A program made the translations under genes and the position numbers. The notes under the pieces are model-generated. The model did no database searches, was not told the DNA's origin, and saw only the letters and a list, made by a program, of their open reading frames with translations. Shown here one piece after another: positions 40,801 to 58,400 of a DNA stretch of 64,000 nucleotides. Position 1 is the stretch's first letter. Every line of letters starts with the position of its first letter. Source of the stretch: Tomocerus qinae (Eukaryota > Arthropoda > Collembola > Entomobryomorpha > Tomoceridae). The stretch spans positions 51,090,909-51,154,908 of the forward strand of contig CM034547.1 of assembly GCA_020055645.1 (NCBI GenBank), given 5' to 3'.

Positions 40801-43800
40801 TAATACCCATCCAACTTTTAATCTAAATATCCGAAAACGATACCGTAAAAGGATAGGCAAAACTAAACCATAAACATCTATCGCAGATGGACACATTCAT
40901 GGTCTCCTCAGTGGCGAAGACTCTCATTTGCTTGGAATATTCCATAAAATCGTCGAACTTGAAGAATCTGATAAAGATACAATGCATCTTCTTGTTTTCC
41001 TCTTTATGCAATTTTTGTCAAGATACAACCGAGGGGTATCGTTTTGTATTTTCCTTATGAGATTTCTACTTTCACTCATTATAATAATATAATATGTGCG
41101 CGTTACAGAACATTTTAGTAGTAATATTTGAACTGATTTTCAGAGTATACCCAGTGAAAACAAAGCTCTTGCAAAAACTCAGACTGTAGTGTTGCGACAC
41201 ATTACAATGCTTTTGGGTTACAATCCGCAGGAAAAAACATTTTTCCTTACTCCATCGCGAGTCAGAGCGTCTCCAGTTTTCAACTCGTATATTTCTAACC
41301 TACCACAAGTTTTAGGTTCAAAGTCCTAAATGCTATTGCATAACAAAAATGTATATATGTTTGGATTTCTAATTGATTTCAAATACTTTTCTAGATCAAA
41401 ATTTCACCGGGACTGGTACTGTTATTTTACCAATATCTCTCAGTATTCTGCATTACTCCCCAGCTCCTAGTAAAGCAGCTGGGACCCGGATGCATCCTTT
41501 CTATTCTGTGTGGTTCCTGGAGCCACACGTTCGTCGCAACTGGCTTTTATCCCTAATAGTCATTCTCTATAAGGTATATTGACACCAAAACCAACAGTTT
41601 CTGATATCTTATTTGGTTTATAAAAACTGTTTTTATTGAAATGGACGTCTAGTATGAATACGGAGTTTTACCGTTATCAAGTCAAGTTCAAACTGTTATA
41701 CGCATAGTTTTGAACACAATTAACAACCAAGAACATCGCTGCAGACCTCTGCCTTCGACTTTAATCCTGGACGAACCGACAAGCAGAATGAGAAGTAGGT
41801 TGAAATAATATAACTTTCTCTCTACATCTGCAAAATATACTAAGATTTTTTTAATTATTCAGGTGACTTGGAGCACATAGCAGAACATGAGACACCCCCG
41901 ATGACTCCTATGAGCATTCAAAATGCGTCTCCAGCATTCAGTGCACTTCGCGAACAAAGAAAAAGTGTTGGCAGTATATCTTCAGCTAAACAGCCCAAAC
42001 CAAAACCTGTACCTGGAGTTACTGAATCTTTCGAGATGATGTTAGTATTTTTATTGAAATAAAATGAAAATCAATTTTACAAAATCGGGATCTTAAATTC
42101 CATAGTCCCCACTTTCTTTTGCTAGGTCGTCCACTGAAGAAACTGATGAAGTTGAACCTGAACTTGCTGCGATTCCAGAATCTCCAAAATCTCATGGTTC
42201 CGTCGAAGAAAGCGTATGTCATTAACTCATTAATTATGCTACCGTATATAATAGTAGTATCAAGGTAGGTAAAATTTTAGATTCCCCTTCAACCTAAAAT
42301 TGTACTTACCTTGAGTAATTGCTAAGAAAGACAATGAAAATCTAATGCGCCCAAATTTTGAATGATAATAGGGCTCATTTCGAGATTTAGTTATGATTGA
42401 AGCCCCTGAAGTTATTCACTTGCAAACAGCAGTGGCTCATCAAGTGAAGCCAATGGAAGATTTCCAAGTTGTTGAAGAACTGCATACATTTCATTCAGTA
42501 GTTCAGTCAGAAGCTCCCAGGGTAGTTGATTCTTCTCTGCAACCAAAATTTGGTTCTTCCTCTGCACCAGCGTCGGCTGGTTTGGAGAAGACGAAGAATT
42601 CCTGGTTCTTGGGAGCAGTCGACGGAGATTCGAAATCTTCTTCATCTGGTGCTAGCACTAGCAGCAAAAGTGGCAGCAAAAGCGGAGGGGACTTTCCCTG
42701 GCACTTAAGTGTGCAAGCTGCGTTCCAAATTGCCAAAATTCCTGCTCCACCCTTGGAACGACTTTTACCTGTAGGATTTAACCCACCTCCGCTTTCTCCA
42801 ACCGTAAAATCTTTGGCAAGAATTCCTGGTGGTTATTCTAGTCCTTACGAGTCTCCAGAGTCTCCAATGTCCAGGATGGATATGATTACTATTGGTATGT
42901 AAAATAATTATTTTCGAACTATTTTTACGGATAGTATTCTATTCCCTTTTAAATATTGATGATCTATTTATTCTGATACATAGGCCCGATAGTTCGTGTA
43001 GATGGGGGTTCCGATGAAAATGGAGGCTCAATTGAAGAAACTGTTATTGAAAAACCTCCTGTGGAGCGATTACTTTCTTGTGGCTTCATGGAAGAGGAAC
43101 CTTGCTTTAGCAAAGCTGCTGCTGGTAGGTGAAATTTTTCATTACCTTTTAACCAGTTCAAATATTACACTAAATACGTTCGAATAACCTCCATTATTTA
43201 ATTCACTTTCAATTTAATTTCAGAAGACCATCAAAAGCAACTTCATCGCGCAGAGGTGAAAGCAGTTCAAAAACATGCATGCACTTACAGTATGCCCGAA
43301 TAGTGATTAGAGAGAAATTTATATTTATTAGTAATGTTATTAGTAATGTAGCAACGTCCTTTACACCCTTTACTCAGGGAATACAAGTTTTCCTAGCAAT
43401 TTTTTGTTGGGGCAAGATAAAAAATTTTATTTTTTAACGTTTAGACATTTAGTAAAGGCTCGCCAAAGAAGCTTGTTAAACAGCCACACGTTTTTGAAGG
43501 GGACAGTGTCTTTGAAGTGGGAGGAAGACGGAGTGAGAACCATAAAAAAGGCCTGGATCAGTCGAATTCTCACGAGACAACTAAATCCGTTGGATTCGCG
43601 TAGGTCATTTCAATTACTTTATTATGGTAATTTTTCTCCGAAGTATATGAACAAATTAATTTTAGATCCCATACTATTGACAACTCTGGAAAATCAAATT
43701 ATGCTAATCCAAATCAACAAATACGGCAAAGTGTTCTTCGGATCGGAGAAGATTGTGCTCAAGACCGATGTGGAGACTGTGGAGTCGTGTATGAGATTTA

Positions 43801-46800
43801 CAGCAACGAAGAGTTGGGCCTGTGCATTGTCGCACTTGAAACATTTATTCATAGAGAACCAGCTTTAGCAGCACCATTCATGCCAGATATTCTAAAAGCA
43901 GTGACAAGGTACCCTGAAAGTTTTTGTTGTATTTTCTGTGGTAATTTTTTTAATATTTTTTCTCTTTTTCTAGAATTGCACTAAAACCTCTTTTCCCTTG
44001 GCAAGCAGAGAGTTCTGTTTACCTTCCTGGGGGTGTATCAAGTGTAGCCCATCAGTTTCTCAGATGTGTTCTGCACCAATTGGCTCCTTATGGAGTCTTT
44101 GTGCAGCTGTTCCAAACTAAGTTTCCAGGTTACATTAATTAGTGTAACACTATTATATATACATTTGTTAACGTTAACTATCGATTTTGGTAGCATCATA
44201 CGAGGTTTAAAACTTTGAATGATTTTGGCAGAAAGGGTTAAAGGTGATGTGTTCAAGGCAATTTCTTATGCTCTGACTGATTTTACCGAACTGAATCCTG
44301 TGGCACCTTTGCAAATGTTATTTGAGGTATCGTCATTTTCATTAAATATTTTATCTCTAACTCTCCTCATATCTTTAACTTTGAAGAAAATTTAATTTCA
44401 TTACTTGTAGACATTAAACTCAAGAAAATCTTTGGTAATGGATACGGTGGCTCCAATCGTTGACAATGTGGCCACTTATTTGGAGTGCTTACCATTAGAA
44501 GCAGCATCAGCCACTTGGAGTGCCGTCATTCCCTTGTGTGAAGTATTCCTGAGGAAGATTTTACCAATTATTCAGTCTATGCAAGGAATGGACGGAATGT
44601 TGAGAACGATGGGTTGCCTGATGAGACTTCCAGGAATATCTGCATTTAAAGTTAGAATGGTCCAATATTTTACCTACAATAAATTTCAATAGCAGAAACT
44701 GCTTAAATTATTAATTCTTAAATTTATTGTTTTCACTTGCAGAGCATATTGGATCCATTTTCCAAAATTTTGAGTTTTGTAATCCAGAGCCACGGTCTCA
44801 AGTTTAGCGTGCTGACTGAACTTTGCCACTTGTGTCATCGTGGGTTTACCAGAGTAATAATTCAACCAAATTAAGCATATTTTTACTATGAATTTTGATG
44901 ATTTTGCTAGCCAAAAGATACTTTTAGATAGTTGGCGATACTATTATAGTCTACGTCATGAGTAGTTCTTTTTTTAAAAAAAAGTCATGGATTCTTATCA
45001 GTATAAGCACTGAAACCCGAATCGATTCGCCTGTATAAACCTTTGACATATATCAATAATCGTATTATAGCTGTCCATTCAAACTTAATGGAGTGATGGA
45101 AAGGAGATCTTTGTAGTTTTTTTCAAAATAGAATCTTGGCTTTTTTAGGCAAGTAACGATCAAAGACTCCTACAATACTATCCTTCCAATTAAAAAAATG
45201 TTCCAAAGTCAAAAGTTTATGGAGTCAATTTTTTAAAGAATTTCAAAGAAAGAATTGATAAGATAGAAACAAAAAATAGATTTTATGTAGCCAACTAAGT
45301 TTTCTTATTCCTAACTTCAGAACTTTCTCAAAAGTCATTACTTTTACCGACGATCTTTAGCGAATTAGTAGTAGTATTGCTCTTTTCACTTCTAAAAAAT
45401 CTATTTATTAAATCATGTACAGGAAAGGGAAAAGTTGCTGCTGACAAGGATAACTGTTTTCGAACTTGTACAAGCACTGAAATTCAAGTTGAATATACCC
45501 GACGCTAACTTTTTGATGTTGGTTACATTCATTTTACATGTAAAGACGTATTTTCTTATACTATTAATTCTAAAATACTCAATTCCCTAATATAAATATA
45601 ATGATATTTGTAATATTATATTCTAAATATTGATAGGATGCCGGTGGCTCTCTTGCCCCGTATGTCTATGTGGAAGACTGTCCAAGATTTCACGGAGGAG
45701 ATCCTGTTGTTGGCCCAAGCACTGGTGCTGCAGAGTGCATGCGACAGCATTTAACGGATACAATAGAATTCTTAGCTGACTTTCACTCGCTAAGCAAAAT
45801 AAAGGTGAATAAAGTGTCTTTTAGTCTTTTTAAAGTTGAAAGGAGAAACTTAAATTTTTTGTGCTCTGCAGAGTAACTACAAAGGCAGTGGGTGTGGCCT
45901 CAATGAAGACACTCTTGGTGGCGTCATCAAAGGTGGAGTTTCTCAATTTGTAGCTCTTGAAATTTCAAGAGGAAATAGCAGAGAAAATAGAGCAATCGGT
46001 AGATACTTCCCTTGGCTCTACAACCCACCCTCGGCAATGCAACAAGGGTAAATATGTTTCTACCCTAAATGTAATGTTTTCAAACAACATCATGCACTAA
46101 GTGTACATTCTCGCTAATATTTTCATATGTTGGACAAAAGAGAAAGTTTCATTTCTATTTAGTGAAAGTTTTCGTTCATATTTAGGTAGCTTTAAGAGAA
46201 AGTAACTTCCTCTATGCATGCCACTGCCAGGATAGATGTACGATGTATGTCTAAATTTAATTAGAGTCAGAAACAGAAAAATTGCTGTCAATTCTATGTA
46301 TACTTTATAGCTAGTTTCGCAATATATAAATTATATTGTTGGAATACGGACGTGGTAAAAACCTCCACCGTGTAAATCTCACTTTGTCTTGATGTTTTCC
46401 CAGGCCTAAAGAATTTTTAGACTGCGTGTCACACATCCGGGTTCTTTCTTGGATACTTCTTGGAGCTTTAACACATACTGCAATGTACGGTGCCAACAGC
46501 AGTACATCAACGACTTGTATTCCGATTCCTTTGGAAGCTTCCTGTCATGTAGCTGACCACGTTCATGTCATAATGACAGGATTCCCTGAACAGTCGAAAG
46601 CATCTGTCCTCCACATGTCGTCTTTGTTCCACGCATTTATTCTTTGCCAGGTAATGTTGAATGATTCTTCAAATATATGCACAATACTTTTATACCAAAA
46701 ACCATTATTTATACAACATTAACTGCAACACCACAGGTCTGGACAGTTTACTTGGAACAAATCGGTCCCGCAGCACAAGTAGCAAATGCTGTTGATCCTC

Positions 46801-47508
46801 ACAACATTTCCACTAATATTTTGACAGATTTTTGGGGAAAAGTAACCCCTGCAATTTTGCAATTAATTTCTCATTCCAAAGTTGTAAGTTTCCTGATGTG
46901 GAATTCTCAATAATGCCTACAACTTATTTGACAATTTGGAATATTTATGAAATGAATTTGCTATAATGCTACACACAGAGATACGTAACTAATCTGCTCT
47001 GATTAGAATGTATGTGCGTACTGTATTTACAAGGTTTGTGTTTTTATTCAGTTGGCCGAGATGGTAAATCTACATTTCTTAACTCTTCTTGAGTCACTCT
47101 TAGAGTGTAACTCTAGCGTTTTCAATCGTTTACTACCATTGTGGAATCCGGTTTTATACGCGCATAGTGGCAATCTACCTGGACATGTACAGGTGCGGCT
47201 GCAGGCATGCATAAGTAAGTGTTCTTATTAATGATTATTTCATTGTTTTCATCTGATTATCATTGCCCTTAAAATTCTGAAATTAATGAAAATTTTGTCA
47301 TGAAGGTTTTCCACCTCCAGATCTCAGTGGAAAATTTGGACACAAAGAGGCTGGTGACGCATCTCAAACTGGAGGCATCGAATTTCCCAGTCCTCAGTGC
47401 GGACCCGTTCACAACCTTCTGCTTTTGAAATGGGTTCAAAGGTTACAATTCAAAATGGGACAGATCGAACTCCAGTCTTCTGCAGCTACTCAGTTTTATC
47501 CATTATAA
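34895..47508 (+). CDS. UNC79: UNC79, NALCN channelosome auxiliary subunit
   Basis: UNC79 is a very large helical scaffold that, with UNC80 and FAM155/NLF-1, supports the NALCN sodium leak channel in neurons. I traced 45 coding exons, all in frame, about 2559 residues (human about 2635). First: 34895-34916, 35008-35127, 35234-35566, 35633-35764, 35841-36026, 36161-36408, 36508-36722, 36826-36910, 36987-37161, 37249-37390, 37488-37664, 37745-38016. Middle includes 39274-39443, 39521-39669, 39742-39899, 39971-40152, 40221-40422, 41144-41315, 42372-42894 and 43666-43908. Last: 45872-46047, 46404-46650, 46737-46883, 47052-47214, 47306-47508. Diagnostic stretches: LDIANTLKHFSQTLL near the N-terminus, a Cys-rich zinc-binding-like segment (exons 6-7), ALANAFCYVISSLDD, ETQFDSVIVDRPVILQSLY, a Ser/Pro-rich variable region (exons 28-33), and the C-terminus RLQFKMGQIELQSSAATQFY. 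Least certain junctions: the GTCCGT donor at 39670, exon 4's acceptor, and exons 28/29 and 32/33. The ATG in the 22-nt first exon is the only in-frame start. Confidence 0.95.
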
Positions 47509-48654
47509 GTATTAATACCGAGTGTTATATATAATATAGTGAAATCCTGAAATTACTAAAGAATATAAAGTGAAAGCAATGAAAATTATGTCCTAAATGC
47601 ATGCGTTGTTTTCCATACCTATGCACAAAATTTTTCCACTTAGTCAGCGATCAAGCTTTCTTTAACGCATGCCATTGTAAAACTCAATTTAGATGAAACA
47701 AAAAGTGACAATCCATGACAGAGTCAATCTAGATCTTGACCAGTTTGTATCACAATAATTACTATAATAGTTATTTGATTGTTATCTACAGCTTTCTTTC
47801 GTAAAATAATAGAATTTCTTGCGAACATAACATACATTGCAAACAATTTACAAATTTTTTATGTATATGACCCGTCTTTGGTCAAAGCTTAAAAATGATC
47901 CACGGACATTTTTTAATTATTACGAAATGAATTTTTCTGGCAGCGAAATGTTTACACAGTGCAGTGGTAATTTACTTTAAAATAAGATTGGCTGAAACAA
48001 GAAGAAAATAACTAAATATTTCTCTTTTATTGCATCTCAGAATTACATGTACGTAATCTTTTAAACTGAGTATGGCAATGGCAATATAATTTTAACATAT
48101 ATGTTCACAATAAATCTTTACGTAATATCTGTAGCTTAGGTAGTAATTTACTTTCTATATCGCCATTCATTGATTGGAAAGCATTTTGTAAATCAATGAA
48201 AAATGGCTTGTTGCGACAAATTCCAGAACTTGCGATTAGTACGGAAATTGCCTATGCGAAAAATATCTACACTATAGAGGCTACAATTAGTCAAAATTAC
48301 ATAATTCTCCTGTGCTACATTATACTGAAGTTACAAATTGGCTCATATATACACATTTACAAGTTACAATATTTAGAGAAAATGATTTCAGGAATTCTGA
48401 TTGAATATGCCAGTCAATTTTATATTGGTATTATTATCAATCATATAAACGACCATCATTGTTATATACATAAGAAAGGAGTACAAAATTTGCTTTTATC
48501 ACAGACGTGTAATCCTAACATGTCCATTGACAAAGACATCTGAAATTCACGCCTGTAATTCCATTAACACAACTATGGTCTACTCTAGCGCTATGTAATA
48601 TAGAAAATAATCAGGGTTCACAAATATCATCATAACATGTTATAAGATAGGATT
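47509..48654. other. Convergent 3' intergenic region
   Basis: UNC79 (plus) and SRP54 (minus) end toward each other here. AT-rich, with AATAAA near 48110 on the plus strand as a possible poly(A) signal. The 115-codon ORF 48196-48543 lacks family features. Confidence 0.5.
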
Positions 48655-52573
<3,919 letters not shown>

Positions 52574-53100
52574 CATTTCATTTCTGTAACTTTATAATTT
52601 CATTTCATTTCTGTAACTTTATAATTTCATTTCATTTCTGTAACTTTATAATTTCATTTCATTTCTGTAACTTTATAATTTCATTTCATTTCTGTAACTT
52701 TATAATTTCATTTCATTTCTGTAACTTTATAATTTCATTTCATTTCTGTAACTTTATAATTTCATTTCATTTCTGTAACTTTATAATTTCATTTCATTTC
52801 TGTAACTTTATAATTTCATTTCATTTCTGTAACTTTATAATTTCATTTCATTTCTGTAACTTTATAATTTCATTTCATTTCTGTAACTTTATAATTTCAT
52901 TTCATTTCTGTAACTTTATAATTTCATTTCATTTCTGTAACTTTATAATTTCATTTCATTTCTGTAACTTTATAATTTCATTTCATTTCTGTAACTTTAT
53001 AATTTCATTTCATTTCTGTAACTTTATAATTTCATTTCATTTCTGTAACTTTATAATTTCATTTCATTTCTGTAACTTTATAATTTCATTTCATTTCTGT
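52574..53100. repeat. 27-bp satellite, 19.5 copies
   Basis: Unit CATTTCATTTCTGTAACTTT + ATAATTT repeated head-to-tail with no visible difference between copies. It ends abruptly in CATTTCATTTCTGT then CCCTGTAACTTATAATTTCT, a decayed partial copy. The period is a multiple of three, so one plus-strand frame has no stop over the whole array, but there is no ATG and no sign of coding use. Confidence 0.97.
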
Positions 53101-53187
53101 CCCTGTAACTTATAATTTCTGTAACCCAATATGAATTAACATCCAAACAGGGACTGGGGATGAGTATAGTATAGTATAGTAGAGTTA

Positions 53188-53421
53188 ATAGCCGATATCT
53201 GTATTTCTCTGGACATCTAGTGAGTATGCAGTATGCAGATCTTAGTGAATTTGATGTGATTAGAAGTGAATTTGAAGGCGGGATCGTTCGTACCATGAAG
53301 GTATTCATCACTAATAAAATAGTAGTAGTTGGTAAATCATTGTACGAAGAATCCCGCCATCAAATTCACTTAAAAATCTTCATACCCACTAGATGTCCAG
53401 AGAAATACAGATATCGGCTAT
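53188..53421. repeat. Foldback 6 beside the satellite
   Basis: AATAGCCGATATCTGTATTT (53188 on) is matched inverted by AAATACAGATATCGGCTATT ending at 53422. GGACATCTAG/CTAGATGTCC continue the arms, and GTGAATTTGAAGGCGGGATC/GAATCCCGCCATCAAATTCAC match closer to the centre. Arms about 105 bp with mismatches. The ORFs on both strands here only read the foldback. Confidence 0.85.
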
Positions 53422-55479
53422 TTGAAGAAGTGGGTCAAGTCGTTAATAAGAAAATAGTCAGACCTTAGTTTTAGTTGAAAACTGTGGTCTTCATAGGCCT
53501 TAGAACATTATATTTGACTGAGTTTAGGCATCAGGATCTCATTTATCGCTTCCGTTTCATTTAAATTGCCACATAACCTATTCTCCGTTTCCTCCAAACC
53601 TAATAACAAATTGACAAGTAAGATACCCTTTTGGTGTTAGCTTTACTTGTAGACTTAGAAAATGTTTAGACCGGACCGAGGCGAATTTTTTCGGACTATG
53701 AAAATAGTTTCGAAAGTGACATTTTTCCCTACTTCATTCCCTAGACATATATACCTCATCAAGTATAGCTTTGAAACTTTTGAATCATTCATTAAACATC
53801 AATGCTCTAACAGATCGAGTACATAATAATATTATGACGTATAGCTGAAGTACAACTAATAACTAGGACAAGTGACAAGTACAAGCAAGCACAGATCATA
53901 ATAACTGTCATACCACGTTCAACACCAGTTCTCGACAGATTACTAAAGTAAGCAACGGGTATCCAAGCCAAAAATCGGGGTGGGGGGTACTTCCAAAGTA
54001 GGCATCTTAGCCCTATAATACAGGTAGTAAGTTAATGACAGGGGGTGTCTGTGTAGGCTACTTGAAACTATTTATTTCGAAAAATCAATGTTAGATGTTA
54101 GACAAAGTAATTTTATTTAATTTGGATTTAAGCCTGTCAAACAAAATCTGAGGTCAGGCTAGATATTTTCTTCAAAGTTGGTTTCAACAGAGAGTAGGTA
54201 TAGTAGGTAATCTGTTCTTGATGTAATTATAATATTATTGGCGGCTGACTTCCTATTCTATGACAAACATTGCATAAAGTTTAGCCCGCCTGTTCGGCTA
54301 ACATTTCAATGACTGTCGGATTCGGCTTTGGTTTCCGTCAAGTTATTTGTTCACTCTTTGTGAAATTCACCTTCGGCCGACTTCATAAGAAAAATCCCGT
54401 TAATATTGCAAAGGGTTGACCGAAGTTTTTACTATTGTCAGTTGTCTTGTCATAATTTGCTGAGAGTTTCGGGCTCAGGTTGGATGTACACTCTAAGTAT
54501 AAGTGTAGCCATAAAATATTGTCATTATTCATTATTATTGATTGATTTGAAATGAAATAATAGTTTGCAAACAACTCAAACGATCAAGAAATTTTGTCAG
54601 TGATAAGCAAACATTCTATCTAACATGATAAGGCGTGCGGTGAGTTTTTAATTATGTTTCAATGTTATGTCAGGATGTTTTACACTTAAAAAACAGAGAC
54701 AATTCTATAATCGAAAAAATAAAAATTATAATGATGGGTCATAGTCATGCCTGATGGCTTGCGGTGAATTGGATAGTAGTAAAGCTTTGCATTTATTTAT
54801 TTAATTAATTATACCATAGGTCATTGGCAGAAATGGTGTAAAGGCAGTAGGTAGCAGTTTGGCAATTACTGTTACTGATGACTTTGTAATTATCGAAACA
54901 GAACACAGTCAACAGTTGTGCTCTGTCATTTTTTTTCTTGTCCCACTAATGTGACCACTACAAGTTCAGTTCAGTGTTTAATGTTTACTGTTTTATCGGT
55001 TGAGGTAAGAATGACGGAAAAAGTAAATAACCACATTAACCATTATTACTTATCATAACAATATAAGTGGTCCAAAATAGAGGACACTGTCATTAAAGTC
55101 TGTTTAATGTAATAATCTTAGTAATAATACTAATAATAACTAAGTAATCCTCACCCTTAATTAACCTGTCAAAAACTATTTATTAGGGGAAGTAGGATAG
55201 ACCAACATTGATTTTATCATTTATTTTACAGTCATTCATAATAATATTTTGTTTTCTTTAATGTAGTTACTACTGGTCGTTTAGTCCAAACTTTTCTCTA
55301 TATACTTCTCCCACCTCCTTTTTGGATTGCTTTCAATCGTCACTTGTAGACGGTAAGTAGTTAGTTTAGTTTAATTAATTAAGTTTAATTTAGTTTGTTG
55401 CAGGCAAGTGTTGAGTTCATATGAGATTTATATTTGCTGCCTGTTCTGAAAGATTTTGAAGACTTAAGGTGAGATAAAG
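53422..55479 (+). promoter_or_regulatory. Upstream region and possible 5' UTR intron of Spindle-E/TDRD9
   Basis: AT-rich DNA with no ORF of note. Near the gene, a donor (GACG|GTAAGTAG, 55353) and an acceptor (TTTGTTGCAG, ending 55403) would define a 51-bp intron in the 5' UTR, followed by 76 bases of leader before the ATG. Inferred from splice motifs only. Confidence 0.4.
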
Positions 55480-58400
55480 ATGGAGGGTCATCAGCAAGGT
55501 TCTGCTGGTCGTGGATACCGAAAAGGGTTTCCTCCAGTATTTTCTTCTGGCTGGGGAGAATCAAGACCTCAACCTTCCGTGCAACCTTGCAGCAGTAGTG
55601 GCAGCCATAGAAGCTGTCAGCCTGGTCAGCTTCCTGCTTTTAAGTGGAATCAGCCATCTCCTGAAGTCTTGATTCCAAATGAAGAATCATGGGAGGACAA
55701 TCATCTATCGGAGCAATCAAATGTCAATGCCGTTTCAGCGGAATTGCAAAATTTTCTCCAGTTTGGAAACGCACCACTTCCGATCTTGAAAGCCCCAGAC
55801 TCTGCTACTCGCTTATATATGAATTCTAGACCAGTATCAACTGTAGAAGATCCTTTTGATGTTCCTATCGACCGAGAAAAGGATTATGTGTCCCGATACA
55901 GAGAAGAAGAGCAAAATAAAATAGATAAGGTAAAGTATTCATGATTTATAATTGTACCCAAGGTACTTTAAATAAATACCATGACGACCTAACAAGGTAT
56001 GCTGATAGTTTAAAAAAAAATCTCTCAGAACCACTAATGGGGATCAAAGGAGAAGGAGCCATAGAGTATTACTCAATGGCATGGGGACGCCTGTACGTTT
56101 CCCCCATAAGTGGTTCTGAGTGAATTTCAATCCCCACTATCAGCATACCTCTTGATTGTACCCATGTAGAATAGAAAACCTTTCTACTTAAGAGTAGCTG
56201 AAGTTTTATTAAGATTAATAAATCGAAATCTTACTGGCTTACTTTATATCTAACCAGATTTGTAAAATATCCAATGACGGATATTACCAAAGAGGAGGTT
56301 CTGTTCATTATGATGCATCAGATGCAGTTTCTGATATTAGTGGAGTCGAAAGTTCAATAATGGGTCTCCGCATCGGTCATCCTAATCAACAACAACAAAG
56401 TAGCGCTGAAGTATTTAGTAAATATCATATGGATAATAAGAGATTCGACACCTCGCATTTGGCAATCTATCAGAGTAAAAGGGAGGTAAGTGATTAACTA
56501 AGTGATTAACTACATATACTCGCTAAATCGTTAAATTGGCAATAATATTTCAAAACTCCGTTTTTGGGCTACATTGCGCGAAATATTATTTCGCAAAAAA
56601 TTTTGAGATAAAAATGTCCTTTTTTCAGCTCCAATGACCCCCTCCCTCAATGCAGCTTACTATGATAATAATTTAATTATTAATATAGTTATTTACTGTT
56701 TTTATTATTTGTTTACTAATTTGTCTGTGGTATGTATTATGAATAGGTTTTATCAGCTGTACAGACTCGACAAGTAGTGATTGTAGAAGGTATAAATACG
56801 AAAATAATTTTTTCTTTGTTATTTTAACTAATAAATTCCGAATTGGAAATAAAGAGTTTATATTTGATAGGATTTACTGGGTGTGGCAAAACAACGCAGG
56901 TGCCTCAATTTATTTTGGATCAAGCGGCAAAAGATGGGACTCCCTGCAAAATTGTTGTGACCCAGCCAAGGCGGATTGCGGCTATTGCAGTAGCTAAAAG
57001 GGTTTGTGATGAGCGGGGTTGGGAACTAGGCTCGCTTGTAGGATATCAGGTATATCGTTTTTCTGAAGTAACGTAACACATGAAGTCTTTCATTCTGTTA
57101 GTGTGTATTATAATTCTGTGATTTCCCATTTAGGTTGGAATGGATAGAAAATGTTCAGAGGATACTCGTCTTGTATATATGACCACTGGAGTTTTGCTTC
57201 AAACCCTAATAAGTAAACAGAATCTCACAGATTGGACTCACATCATAGTTGACGAGGTCCACGAACGAGACTTAGATACAGATCTGTTGTTGTTGGTCAT
57301 CAAGAAATTAATGGTTGACCAACGGGACAAATCGACTCGGGTTTTGTTGATGTCAGCCACTCTCAACGCTGGAAAATTTTCCGGTTACTTTCCAATCTGG
57401 GGGAAAAATGAATCATTAGCTCCACCATTAGTCACTATCAAGCCTGTTTGTATGTTTAAAATTGTGGAACATTATATCGATGAAATAGCTGTGCAACAAG
57501 TTAGTTTCTTTAATTCTTTGAAGCACTAATCTGGATGTCACAATCACAAGTGTTATTGCATGTTAAAACGTTTTAATATTAAATTATTAGGGATATCATG
57601 GGTTCTGTATGGAGCCTGGAGAAGAGCCGAAATTGAATGACGAATGTTATGATATGGCTGTTAGTGTCATTAGTTCATTCGATGCTCATGAATCAAACCA
57701 ACGCCTAGAATTGGTGAGTAGTTTTTTAAATCACATATTATTTCCCAATTGATTTGTTTTAATGAAAGTGATAATAATGTTAATTGTTTTAATTTTCGTC
57801 AGGATGCAAAAACAGAAAGGGGAGCCGTTCTTGTATTTCTTCCTGGTTTGTTGGAAATTGATACTTTGTTTAAAAGGCTCACTGAACACTCTAGATCAAT
57901 ATCCAGGTAAAACATTTATAACTAAATATTATATTAAAAACTTAATAAATAAATTACAGTGTATGATCGATGATTTACTGCTGGCGAAATTTGACTTTAG
58001 TGCTGCCGGTGGCCATGACATGACAAAATGGACTATACTTCCCCTACACTCTACCATTACCAGTGAAGAGCAGCATAGGGTTTTCCTGCCAGTAGTGCCG
58101 GGCTACAGAAAAATAATTCTTGCCACAAATATTGCGGAAAGTTCAATAACTGTCACAGACATTGTATATGTCATTGACTTCTGTTTAACAAAATCTCTTA
58201 GTTGTGATCCTAATACTAATTATACCTGTCTTCGATTGGAATGGGCATCAAAAAACCAATGTATCCAAAGAAAAGGGCGTGCAGGTCGTGTTGCTGATGG
58301 CCATTGTTATCGTATGGTTCCTCAAAAGTTTTATGTAATGCCTTTTATCTTTTATCTAACATAAATAATACTATAAATAGTAGTCAAAATAAAGACTAAA

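Noticed and set aside
42412-42736. Overlapping minus-strand ORFs opposite UNC79 exon 30
   Set aside because: The Ser-rich coding strand leaves few stops on the opposite strand; the plus-strand frame matches UNC79 and is spliced in frame on both sides.
57762-58000. Apparent frameshift in Spindle-E between exons 7 and 8, and the long ORF reading through the intron
   Set aside because: Using the acceptor ending at 58000 instead of 57959 restores the frame without any mutation, so the gene need not be broken here.
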